Source: Achromobacter sp. ASV32 (GTDB taxonomy: Bacteria; Pseudomonadota; Gammaproteobacteria; Burkholderiales; Burkholderiaceae_B). Taken from it: a stretch of 64,000 nt of DNA. A model generated the notes under the pieces. It was not told the origin of the DNA and made no database searches. It saw nothing but the letters and a program-made list of their open reading frames with translations. Position numbers and translations under genes: made by a program. Where the stretch lies: contig NZ_JAELTJ010000013.1 of assembly GCF_016428805.1 (NCBI RefSeq), positions 1 through 64,000 on the forward strand, written 5' to 3'. This document shows, piece after piece, positions 57,284 through 64,000 of this stretch (positions are counted from its first letter, which is position 1; each line of letters starts with the position of its first letter).

Positions 57284-58045
57284 CTACCCGGGATGCCCCG
57301 CATCCTGGGTCAGGGTCGAGATGAAGGCGGCGGTGCGCGGGTCGGCGGGGCGGGTAAAGAGGTCGCGCGAGGCGCCTGACTCGACCACGGTGCCGTCAAG
57401 CAGGAACACCACTTCGCGCGAGACGCTGGCGGCCAGGCGCAGGTCGTGGGTGGCCATCAGCATGGTCATGCCTTCCTGGGCCAACTGACGCAGCACGTCC
57501 ACCACTTCGGCGGCCAGGCCCGGATCCAGCGCCGAGGTCGGTTCATCGCACAGCAGCACGCGCGGGGCGGGCGCCAGGGCGCGGGCGATCGCCACGCGCT
57601 GTTGCTGGCCGCCGGACAGATTGGCGGGCCAGGCATCGGCCTTTTCCAGCATGCCGACCTTGCGCAGCAATTCCTCGGCGCGGGCGCGGGCGCGGTCGGC
57701 CGGCCATTTCTGCACCGTCACCAGGCCTTCCATGACGTTGCCGATCACGGTCTGGTGCGGGAACAGCTGGAAGTTCTGGAACACCATGCCGGTCTGCTTG
57801 CGTACCCGCTGGATCTGCTCGCGCGGCAGTTTCACGCCGGGCTCGAAGTCGACCCGCTCGGGGCCGATTTCGAGTGTGCCGCGGTCGGGTACTTCCAGCA
57901 GGTTGACGCAGCGCAGCAGCGTGCTCTTGCCGCTGCCGGACGGGCCGATCAGCGCGGTGACGCTGCCTTCGGCGATGGCGACATCCACCTGCTTGAGCAC
58001 GGGATTGCCGCCGAAGGATTTCTCGATCTTGTCCAGGCGGATCAT
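57284..58045 (-). CDS. Polar amino acid ABC transporter ATPase (cystine-type)
   Basis: A 253-residue ATP-binding subunit. Walker A GPSGSGKST, Q-loop VFQNFQLFPHQTV, signature LSGGQQQRVAIARAL, Walker B VLLCDEPTSALDP and H-loop MATHD are all intact. It belongs to the HisP/GlnQ/TcyN group energising amino acid uptake. Its ATG overlaps the permease stop by 4 bp. Homology of the binding protein to FliY/TcyJ suggests cystine as substrate. Confidence 0.93.
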   Translation of the reverse strand: MIRLDKIEKSFGGNPVLKQVDVAIAEGSVTALIGPSGSGKSTLLRCVNLLEVPDRGTLEIGPERVDFEPGVKLPREQIQRVRKQTGMVFQNFQLFPHQTVIGNVMEGLVTVQKWPADRARARAEELLRKVGMLEKADAWPANLSGGQQQRVAIARALAPAPRVLLCDEPTSALDPGLAAEVVDVLRQLAQEGMTMLMATHDLRLAASVSREVVFLLDGTVVESGASRDLFTRPADPRTAAFISTLTQDAGHPG

Positions 58046-58791
58046 CGCTTGTTCTCGGAAAACACGGCATGCTGGCCGAAGCGCCGTTCGAGCCGGACCT
58101 GGGCGGCGGACAGCACGGAACTGAACACCAGATAGATCAGCGCGGCCTCGGTGTACAGGATCAAGGGTTCGTAGGTGACGGCGGCGATGCGCTGGGCCGC
58201 CTGGAAGATCTCGGGCACCGTCAGCACGGCGGCCAGCGACGTGTCCTTGACCAGCGCGATGAACGAGTTCGACAGCGGCGGCACCGCCACCCGGGCCGCC
58301 TGCGGCAGCACCGTGCGGCGCAGCGCCTGGGCGCGCGTCATGCTCAGCGAATAGGCCGCTTCCCATTGGCCGCGGGAAATGGACTCGATGGCGCCGCGGA
58401 TCACTTCGGAGTTGTAGGCGCCCACGTTCAGCGTGAAGCCGATCAGCGCGGCCGGCAGCGGATCCAGCACGATGCCCACGCTGGGCAGGCCATAGAAGAT
58501 CACGAACAGCTGCACCAGCAGCGGCGTGCCGCGGATCAGCCAGACGTAAAAGCGCACCAGCGCCACCAGCGGCGCGGGCCCGAACAGCCGGATCAGCGCC
58601 ACCACGAAGGCCAGCGCCAGCCCCAGCGCGAACGACATCAGCGTCAGGGGAACGGTGAACACCAGCCCGGCGTGCAGCAATGGCCAGAACGAGTCGGCCA
58701 TCAGCTGCACCCAGGCCGGGACGGCCCAACCGGCCACTTGCGCCAGGATCCAGTCAGGCAGGACGGCCTGCAGCCAGGAGGGGAGCGTCAT
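58042..58791 (-). CDS. Polar amino acid ABC transporter permease (cystine-type)
   Basis: A 249-residue inner-membrane subunit of the HisM/GlnP/TcyL group with about five helices. The permease EAA-type loop is visible in SISRGQWEAAYSLSMTRAQALRRTVLPQAARVAVPPLSNSFIALVKDTSLAAVL. The N-terminal region GLVFTVPLTLMSFALGLALAFVVALIRLFG and RFYVWLIRGTPLLVQLFVIFYGLP are typical. A single permease gene implies a homodimer, as in TcyJLN. It starts 12 bp after the binding-protein gene's stop. Confidence 0.93.
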   Translation of the reverse strand: MTLPSWLQAVLPDWILAQVAGWAVPAWVQLMADSFWPLLHAGLVFTVPLTLMSFALGLALAFVVALIRLFGPAPLVALVRFYVWLIRGTPLLVQLFVIFYGLPSVGIVLDPLPAALIGFTLNVGAYNSEVIRGAIESISRGQWEAAYSLSMTRAQALRRTVLPQAARVAVPPLSNSFIALVKDTSLAAVLTVPEIFQAAQRIAAVTYEPLILYTEAALIYLVFSSVLSAAQVRLERRFGQHAVFSENKR

Positions 58792-58803
58792 GACGCGGAC
58801 CGC

Positions 58804-59589
58804 TTACTGCTGCGCGGACAGGTCCGTGCCGAAGTATTTGACCGAGATGGTCTTGTACGTGCCATCGGCCTTGATGTCGGCCAGCGCCTTGTTGATGGCG
58901 GCGACCAGCTCGGGATTGTTCTTGCGCAGCAGCACGCCCGAATTGCTGAACTCGGCGGCCTTGTCGGTGGCGGCGATCTTGACCTTGGCGTTGGGCTTTT
59001 GCTTCTTGAAATCCAGGAACGACAGGTTGTCGTTGACCGTGGCTTCGACGCGGCCCGACGTCAACAGGTCGATGGCTTCGTTAAAGCCCTGCACGGCCAC
59101 CACTTCGGCGCCGTGGCTTTGCGCCAGCTTGCCGAAGTTGCTGGTCAGCGTGTTGGCGGACTTCCTGCCCTTGAGGTCGGCGAAGGACTTGATGGTGGTG
59201 TTGTCGTCACGCACGATCAGCACGGCGGCCGACGAGATATAGGGATCGGAAAAATCGTACTTGGCGCGGCGCGCGTCGGTGATGCCGACCTGGTTGATGA
59301 CGGCATCGTAGCGCTTGGCATCGAGGCCGGCGATCAGGCCGTCCCACTTGCCCTCGACGAATTCGGCCTTCACGCCCAGGCGCTGGGCGATGGCGCGGCC
59401 GATGTCGACGTCAAAACCAGTAAGCTGGCCGGATGCGTCGTGGAAAGTGAACGGGGCGTAGGTGCCTTCGGTGCCAATCTTGAACACGCCGGCGGATTTG
59501 ATCTGGTCCAGCCCCGACTGGGCGTGGGCGGCGGACAGGGCGGCGGCCTGGACGAGGCCGGCGATGAACAACGAGCGCAAGAGTTTCAT
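58804..59589 (-). CDS. Amino acid (probable L-cystine) ABC transporter binding protein
   Basis: A 261-residue periplasmic protein with a signal peptide (MKLLRSLFIAGLVQAAALSAAHAQ). The SBP family 3 core is strongly like FliY/TcyJ of the cystine importer: GTEGTYAPFTFHDASGQLTGFDVDI, EGKWDGLIAGLDAKRYDAVINQVGITDARRAKYDFSDPY and NSGVLLRKNNPELVAAINKAL. It captures the ligand for the permease and ATPase encoded just downstream. ATG at 59589 begins the signal peptide. A CysB-like AT-rich element lies about 100 bp upstream. Confidence 0.92.
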   Translation of the reverse strand: MKLLRSLFIAGLVQAAALSAAHAQSGLDQIKSAGVFKIGTEGTYAPFTFHDASGQLTGFDVDIGRAIAQRLGVKAEFVEGKWDGLIAGLDAKRYDAVINQVGITDARRAKYDFSDPYISSAAVLIVRDDNTTIKSFADLKGRKSANTLTSNFGKLAQSHGAEVVAVQGFNEAIDLLTSGRVEATVNDNLSFLDFKKQKPNAKVKIAATDKAAEFSNSGVLLRKNNPELVAAINKALADIKADGTYKTISVKYFGTDLSAQQ

Positions 59590-59682
59590 GGCAATGCTCC
59601 ACGGATGGGATATCACTGTGGAGAGCATGTGGCACTTGCGATGCCCTCCAGCGTAGCCGCACTCTAACAACGGGCCTATTTT

Positions 59683-59706
59683 TCCACAAAGCATAAGGAA
59701 TAGTAA
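59683..59706 (-). promoter_or_regulatory. AT-rich element resembling a CysB site
   Basis: On the minus strand, CTATTCCTTATGCTTTGTGG lies about 100 bp before the cystine-type transporter start and in the divergent gap with the P1 peptidase gene. The ATTCC core and AT-richness recall CysB targets, which often control cystine uptake. The match is weak. Confidence 0.3.
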
Positions 59707-59793
59707 AAATATAGCTGCAAGTCATATGCATCGATCGCGCTCCGGGCCGGGCGGCACGGGGTATTTCCAGGCAGGACACAGACGGAGACGGGC

Positions 59794-60870
59794 GTGCAAC
59801 AACAGTGGAACAGGCGGGCGTTCATGATGGCGGCGGCAGGCGCCGCGGCGATGGCCGGCGTGGCGCCGGCGCACGGCGGCGGCGGTTTGCGGCGCATGCC
59901 GGGCGGGGGCAGCATTACCGACGTGGCCGGACTGAAGGTCGGGCACTTCACCGATACGCGCCGGCCCACCGGCTGCACGGTGATCATCGCCGAGGCGGGC
60001 GCCGTGGGCGGGGTGGACGTGCGCGGGGCGGCGCCCGGCACGCGCGAGACCGACCTGCTCAACCCCGTCAACATGGTGGAAAAAGTCCATGCCGTGATGC
60101 TGGCCGGCGGCAGCGCCTTCGGCCTGGAAGCGGCCACGGGCGTGATGCGCTATCTGGAAGAACGCAAGATCGGGTTCGACGTGGGCGTGGCCCATGTGCC
60201 GATCGTGCCCGCGGCCATTCTGTTTGACCTGGGCGTGGGCGACGCGTCGGTGCGGCCGGATGCCGCCGCCGGCTACCAGGCCTGCAAGTCGGCCAGCGCC
60301 AAGCCGCCGCAAGAGGGCAACGTGGGCGCGGGCGCCGGGGCCACGGTGGGCAAGCTCTACGGCGCCAAGCGCGCCATGAAAGGCGGCCTGGGCAGCGCGT
60401 CGCTGACCGTGGCCGGGGTCACGGTCGGCGCCATTGTGGCGGTGAACGCGGTGGGCGATGTGCTGGACCCGGCCACCGGCCGCGTCCTGGCGGGGGCGCG
60501 CACCGCCGACGGCAAGAATCTGCTGGATACCCGCGCGGCCATTCTGGCCGGCGACCTGCCGACCTCGATGCGCGAGGGTGCCGCCACCACCATCGGCCTG
60601 GTGGCCACCGACGCCAGGCTGACCAAGGCCCAGGCGCAGAAGATGGCGCAGATGGCGCACGATGGCCTGGCCCGCACCATCAACCCCATCCACACCATGC
60701 TGGACGGCGATACGGTGTTCGCGCTGGGCACCGGCGCCTCGGGCAAGCCCGGCAATCCGATGCTGCTGGGCGTCATGGCGGCCGAGGCGATGGCGATCGC
60801 GGTGCAACGCGCCATCCTGGCGGCGCGCGCGCTGGAAGGCTATCCGGCGGCGGTGGATTTCATCGCCTGA
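59794..60870 (+). CDS. P1-family (DmpA-type) peptidase, exported
   Basis: A 358-residue N-terminal-nucleophile hydrolase. An RR motif and hydrophobic stretch (NRRAFMMAAAGAAAMAGVAPAHG) suggest Tat or Sec export. P1 features are GSITDVAGLKVGHFTDTRRPTGCTVIIAEAGAVGGVDVRGAAPGTRETDLL, AVMLAGGSAFGLEAATGVMRYLEE and the autoprocessing site KGGLGSAS (Ser201 at the new N-terminus). Family members are aminopeptidases, including D-stereospecific and beta-peptidyl types. GTG start at 59794. It is divergent from the cystine-type importer, and a hairpin follows its stop. Confidence 0.93.
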   Translation: MQQQWNRRAFMMAAAGAAAMAGVAPAHGGGGLRRMPGGGSITDVAGLKVGHFTDTRRPTGCTVIIAEAGAVGGVDVRGAAPGTRETDLLNPVNMVEKVHAVMLAGGSAFGLEAATGVMRYLEERKIGFDVGVAHVPIVPAAILFDLGVGDASVRPDAAAGYQACKSASAKPPQEGNVGAGAGATVGKLYGAKRAMKGGLGSASLTVAGVTVGAIVAVNAVGDVLDPATGRVLAGARTADGKNLLDTRAAILAGDLPTSMREGAATTIGLVATDARLTKAQAQKMAQMAHDGLARTINPIHTMLDGDTVFALGTGASGKPGNPMLLGVMAAEAMAIAVQRAILAARALEGYPAAVDFIA

Positions 60871-60889
60871 GCGGTGCTGCTTCCTGCAC

Positions 60890-60921
60890 AAATGGCGCGC
60901 CTGCAAGCAGGCACGCCATTT
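60890..60921 (+). terminator. Long hairpin after the P1 peptidase gene
   Basis: AAATGGCGCGCCTGC and GCAGGCACGCCATTT pair over 15 bp with one mismatch and a 2-base loop, 19 bp after the stop. The arm ends in TTT but no longer U-tract follows. It is a likely transcript end. Confidence 0.65.
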
Positions 60922-61016
60922 GCTGAGAGTCCCCTCGTTCGTGCTGACCCCAAGCTGTCACATCGCGCCGGCATGATGGAAAGCGCAGGCGCACCGGCTG
61001 CGCGGGAGGGGATGGC

Positions 61017-61640
61017 ATGTACGAAGGGGAACGCTTCAACAGCGCCACGCACCTGGCCGGCCTGGCATTGGCCGTGGCCGCGTCGGGCGCGCTGATCGTC
61101 CGAGCGGCGGAACTCAGGGTGGAACCGCGCCAGATCGTGGCGTGCGCCGTGTTCGCCGCCTCCATGATCGCCGTCTACGCGTCGTCAGTGTTGTATCACT
61201 GCACGCGCGGGCGCCGCAAAGCACTATGGGCCAAGGCGGACCACTGCGCCATCTACCTGCTGATCGCCGGCACCTACACGCCCCTGGCGTTCGCGCCGCT
61301 GGAACTGGGCTGGGGCGCGGCCATGGCGGTGGCCATCTGGCTGCTGGCGCTATATGGTATCGGCCGTGAACTGTGGTGGGCGCGCGGGGCGGCGCCCGCC
61401 TTGCCGCTATACCTGGCCATGGGTTGGCTGGGCGTGTTGTTCGCCGCGCCCATCGCCAGCGCGCTGTCCTCGGCAGGCCTGGCCTGGCTGCTGGCCGGGG
61501 CGGCGCTATATACGGTGGGGACGGTGTTCTACGCCAACGACAAGCGCTGGCGCCACGCGCACGGCATCTGGCACCTGTTCGTCATGGGCGGCTCGGCCTG
61601 CCACTTCGTCACGGTGTTCGGCTTCCTGCGGTATTCGTAG
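61017..61640 (+). CDS. Hemolysin III / PAQR-family membrane protein (YqfA-like)
   Basis: A 207-residue seven-helix protein of the HlyIII/PAQR family. Conserved elements are YEGERFNSATHLAGLALAVA at the start, YASSVLYHCTRG (first metal His), KADHCAIYLLIAGTYTPLAF and the final AHGIWHLFVMGGSACHFVTVFGFL with HxxxH. These His/Asp residues form the putative zinc/ceramidase-like site of PAQR proteins. YqfA relatives are linked to membrane energetics and fatty-acid metabolism; despite the name, haemolytic activity should not be assumed. Confidence 0.92.
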   Translation: MYEGERFNSATHLAGLALAVAASGALIVRAAELRVEPRQIVACAVFAASMIAVYASSVLYHCTRGRRKALWAKADHCAIYLLIAGTYTPLAFAPLELGWGAAMAVAIWLLALYGIGRELWWARGAAPALPLYLAMGWLGVLFAAPIASALSSAGLAWLLAGAALYTVGTVFYANDKRWRHAHGIWHLFVMGGSACHFVTVFGFLRYS

Positions 61641-61647
61641 AGCTTCC

Positions 61648-62121
61648 CTACCGCCATGCCCCCAGCGGCAGCATGCCGCCGCGGTTCTTCACCTTGCGCA
61701 TGACCAGGTGCGAGCACAGGTCGCGCACGCCGGCGATCTTGCTGAGTTTTTCCTCGACGAATTGCGAGAACGCCGCCAGGTTGCGGGTGCGCACTGTCAG
61801 GATGTAGTTGGACGCGCCGGTGACGATGCTGGCTTCGGTGATTTCGTCGTACAGCGCAATGCCGGCCAGGAATTGCTCGTGCCAGCCGGCGCGGGACTGG
61901 TCCAGCGAGACGTGCACGATGGCTTCCAGCTCGAAGCCCAGTTTGTCCGCGTCAAGCACCGCGCGGTAGCCGCGGATAAGGCCGCCTTCTTCCAGGGCGC
62001 GCACGCGCCGCAGGCAGGCCGACGGCGACAGGGCGACCTGCTCGGCCAGGTCCTGGTTGCTGAGCTGGCTGTTCTCTTGCAGACGGTACAGAATGCGCTG
62101 GTCGATGGCGTCTAGATGCAC
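61648..62121 (-). CDS. kynR: Lrp/AsnC-family regulator, probable KynR
   Basis: A 157-residue regulator. The helix-turn-helix at the N-terminus is LDAIDQRILYRLQENSQLSNQDLAEQVALSPSACLRRVRALEEGGLIRGY. The C-terminal RAM ligand domain is ELEAIVHVSLDQSRAGWHEQFLAGI...EASIVTGASNYILTVRTRNLAAFSQF. GTG at 62121 gives the usual Lrp length; TTG codons at 62133 and 62151 are also in frame. It is divergent from kynureninase, the arrangement of KynR with kyn genes in pseudomonads and Burkholderia, where kynurenine is the inducer. The symbol rests on that context. Confidence 0.85.
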   Translation of the reverse strand: MHLDAIDQRILYRLQENSQLSNQDLAEQVALSPSACLRRVRALEEGGLIRGYRAVLDADKLGFELEAIVHVSLDQSRAGWHEQFLAGIALYDEITEASIVTGASNYILTVRTRNLAAFSQFVEEKLSKIAGVRDLCSHLVMRKVKNRGGMLPLGAWR

Positions 62122-62259
62122 GATGCAATCCAATTCGAAAAAATGGCCCAAGACGCAATTTAATGCGAAATCCTAGGGTAAGCCACGCCTGGTTTTGCAA
62201 CTATTCGGCTCACCGGCGCTGCTAGTATGTACGCAGCATAATGCCTGAAGGAGCTGTGA

Positions 62260-63510
62260 ATGCATACCCGCGAAGCCTGCGTCGCCGCAGACCGCCTGGA
62301 CCCCCTTGCGCCCCTGAAGGCGCGCTTCGACCTGCCGCCCGGCGTGCTCTATATGGATGGCAATTCGCTGGGCGTGATGCCCCGCGCCGCCGCCGCCCGC
62401 GCCGCCGAAGTCATCACCCGGGAATGGGGCACGGGCCTCATCCGCAGCTGGAACACCGCCGGCTGGTTCGAGCTGCCGTCCCGCCTGGGCGACAAGCTGG
62501 CCGGCCTGCTGGGCGCCCGCGACGGCGAACTGGTGATTACCGACACGACCTCGCTGAATATCTTCAAGGCCCTGGCCGCCAGCCTGCGTATCCAGCAGAA
62601 ACGCCAGCCGGCGCGCCGCGTCATCCTGTCCGAACGCGACAATTTCCCGACCGACCTGTACATGATCCAGGGCATGATCGACCTGCTGCAGCAGGGCTAC
62701 GAGATGCGCCTGATCGACGACGAATTGCCGCTGGACAAGGCGCTGGACGAGTCCGTCGCGGTGGTGCTGCTGTCGCACGTGAATTACCGCAGCGGCCAGA
62801 TGCACGACATGGCCGCGGTCACCCGGACCGCGCACGAGCGCGGCGCGCTGGTCATCTGGGACCTGGCCCACGCCGCGGGCGCGGTGCCGGTGGACCTGAA
62901 CGGTTCGGATGCCGACTACGCCGTCGGCTGCACCTATAAATACCTGAATGGCGGCCCCGGCGCGCCGGCCTTCATCTGGGTGGCGCCGCGCCACATCCAG
63001 GACTTCTGGCAGCCGCTGTCCGGCTGGTGGGGCCACCAGCGCCCGTTCGACATGACGGTCGCCTACGAGCCGGCTGGCGGCATTCGCCGCTATCTGTGCG
63101 GTACCCAGCCCATCGTGTCGCTGGCCATGGTGGAGTGCGGCCTGGACGTGGCGCGCGAGGCCGACATGGCCGACGTGCGCAAGAAGTCGCTGGCACTGGC
63201 CGACCTGTTCATCGCACTGGTCGAGGAACGCTGCGCCGGCCATCCGTTGACGCTGGTGACGCCGCGCAACCACGCCGAGCGCGGCAGCCACGTCAGCCTG
63301 CGCCATCCCAACGGCTACGAGGTCATGCAGGCGCTGATCGCGCGCGGCCTGATCGGCGACTACCGCGAACCCGAGGTGCTGCGCTTTGGCCTGACGCCGC
63401 TGTACTTCGGCTACGCCGACGTCTGGGACGCGGTCGAGATCCTGAAGGACGTGCTGGACAGCCGCGCCTGGGACAAGCCCGAATTCAAGCAGCGGTCCGC
63501 CGTGACCTGA
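62260..63510 (+). CDS. kynU: Kynureninase
   Basis: A 416-residue PLP enzyme cleaving kynurenine to anthranilate and alanine. Family segments are [131 protein letters not shown] (with the PLP lysine in TYKYLNGG) and [11 protein letters not shown]. It is divergent from the KynR-like regulator and followed after 60 bp by an amino acid permease. The usual partners kynA and kynB are not in the window and may follow it. Confidence 0.96.
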   Translation: MHTREACVAADRLDPLAPLKARFDLPPGVLYMDGNSLGVMPRAAAARAAEVITREWGTGLIRSWNTAGWFELPSRLGDKLAGLLGARDGELVITDTTSLNIFKALAASLRIQQKRQPARRVILSERDNFPTDLYMIQGMIDLLQQGYEMRLIDDELPLDKALDESVAVVLLSHVNYRSGQMHDMAAVTRTAHERGALVIWDLAHAAGAVPVDLNGSDADYAVGCTYKYLNGGPGAPAFIWVAPRHIQDFWQPLSGWWGHQRPFDMTVAYEPAGGIRRYLCGTQPIVSLAMVECGLDVAREADMADVRKKSLALADLFIALVEERCAGHPLTLVTPRNHAERGSHVSLRHPNGYEVMQALIARGLIGDYREPEVLRFGLTPLYFGYADVWDAVEILKDVLDSRAWDKPEFKQRSAVT

Positions 63511-63570
63511 TACGCCGCGCGGGGCCGGCAAGCATTGCATCCACTAAGAGATAGCAGTACCGGAGGAGAC

Positions 63571-64000
63571 ATGACACAACAACAAGGGTTCGGGAAAATC
63601 ACCGAACGGGAGCAGGGGCTCAAGCGTCGCTTGACCTCTGGCCAGATGAGCATGATCGCGATCGGCGGGGCCATCGGCACCGGCCTGTTCCTGGGCAGCA
63701 AGTTCGCGATCGGCTTCGCGGGGCCCAGCGTGATCATCAGCTACGCCATCGGCGGGCTGATCACGCTGCTGCTGATGGGCTGCCTGGCCGAGATGACCGT
63801 GGCGCATTCTACGTCTGGCTCGTTCGGCGCCTATGCCGAGCACTACATCGGGCCGCTGGCGGGCTTTCTGGTGCGCTATGCGTACTGGTCCTGCGTGGTG
63901 CTGGCGGTGGGCACCGAAGTCACGGCGGTGGCCGAGTACATGAAGTACTGGTTCCCCGGGGTGCCGGGATGGCAATGGGTGTGCCTGTTCTCGGCGGCGC
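63571..64000 (+). CDS. AAT-family amino acid permease, N-terminal part (cut by window end)
   Basis: The first 143 residues of an APC/AAT-family transporter. It has the typical opening EREQGLKRRLTSGQMSMIAIGGAIGTGLFLGSKFAIGFAGPSVIISYAIGGLITLLLMGCLAEM, with the GGAIGTGLF substrate/cation motif, then VAHSTSGSFGAYAEHYIGPLAGFLVRYAYW. A strong GGAGGAGA site precedes the ATG. Placed after kynU, it probably imports tryptophan, kynurenine or another aromatic amino acid (inference). The C-terminal two thirds are outside the window. Confidence 0.93.
   Translation, partial: MTQQQGFGKITEREQGLKRRLTSGQMSMIAIGGAIGTGLFLGSKFAIGFAGPSVIISYAIGGLITLLLMGCLAEMTVAHSTSGSFGAYAEHYIGPLAGFLVRYAYWSCVVLAVGTEVTAVAEYMKYWFPGVPGWQWVCLFSAA

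Noticed and set aside
1-64000. Search for CRISPR arrays, tRNA or rRNA genes, transposases, integrases and phage modules
   Set aside because: I saw no regularly spaced repeats, cloverleaf candidates or mobile-element proteins in any frame; gene content and base composition look uniform.

Overview
The window is about 64 kb of uniformly high-GC chromosome. Its gene set points to a betaproteobacterium of the Alcaligenaceae, most like Achromobacter or Bordetella: a Bug-type tricarboxylate-binding protein, secreted DUF4148 proteins, cyo next to a RegBA-type redox system, a SlyX/TonB receptor pair and a KynR/KynU pair. The genus is an inference from gene content, not from a search. I see no rRNA or tRNA genes, CRISPR array, prophage or insertion sequence. 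Genes are densely packed, mostly in short operons with divergently transcribed regulators.

Layout. 1-5.3 kb: iron uptake, with the 3' end of a TonB receptor, then an ECF sigma/anti-sigma pair and a receptor carrying a signalling domain. 5.3-11.1 kb: a catabolic locus of an AcnA-family aconitase, a GntR regulator and a beta-propeller lactonase, divergent from a Bug-type binding protein, with a palindromic operator between them. 11.1-25 kb: DNA alkylation repair genes at two loci (AlkA with a degenerate 2OG oxygenase; AlkB with an intact one), a HAD phosphatase, an SDR lacking its catalytic lysine, MgtC, a cupin gene broken by one amber codon, AraC regulators, a secreted SUMF1-fold protein, a phospholipase D lipoprotein and an XRE-cupin/GNAT pair. 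25-35.3 kb: LysR-, MarR- and AraC-regulated accessory metabolism and export (TauE/SafE, MATE, EamA), plus a 52-codon gene.

35.4-44.8 kb: malic enzyme MaeB, a small secreted protein, two tandem DUF4148 genes that share duplicated leaders and terminators, SlyX, a TonB receptor and a large periplasmic ankyrin-repeat protein. 44.8-53.3 kb is a respiratory island: cyoABCD, a RegA/RegB-type redox two-component system, a third DUF4148 gene, and a copper-delivery operon (DUF2946, SCO, PCuAC). The cyo promoter has an FNR/ANR-like site and two TGCGAC-N5-GTCGCA palindromes. A near-copy of the palindrome precedes the copper operon, so the island looks like one RegA-controlled regulon.

53.4-64 kb: an unusual fusion of a cysteine-nucleophile alpha/beta hydrolase, a SnoaL-like domain and an acyl-CoA-binding-protein-like domain, overlapping a MASE1-PAS membrane sensor that has no output domain. 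Then come a degenerate LytM lipoprotein, a cystine-type ABC importer, a P1-family peptidase, a hemolysin-III-like membrane protein, and the start of a kynurenine locus (KynR-like regulator, kynureninase, amino acid permease cut by the window end).

The best candidates for something undescribed are the hydrolase-ACBP fusion with its sensor, the aconitase/lactonase locus, and the duplicated DUF4148 transcription units.
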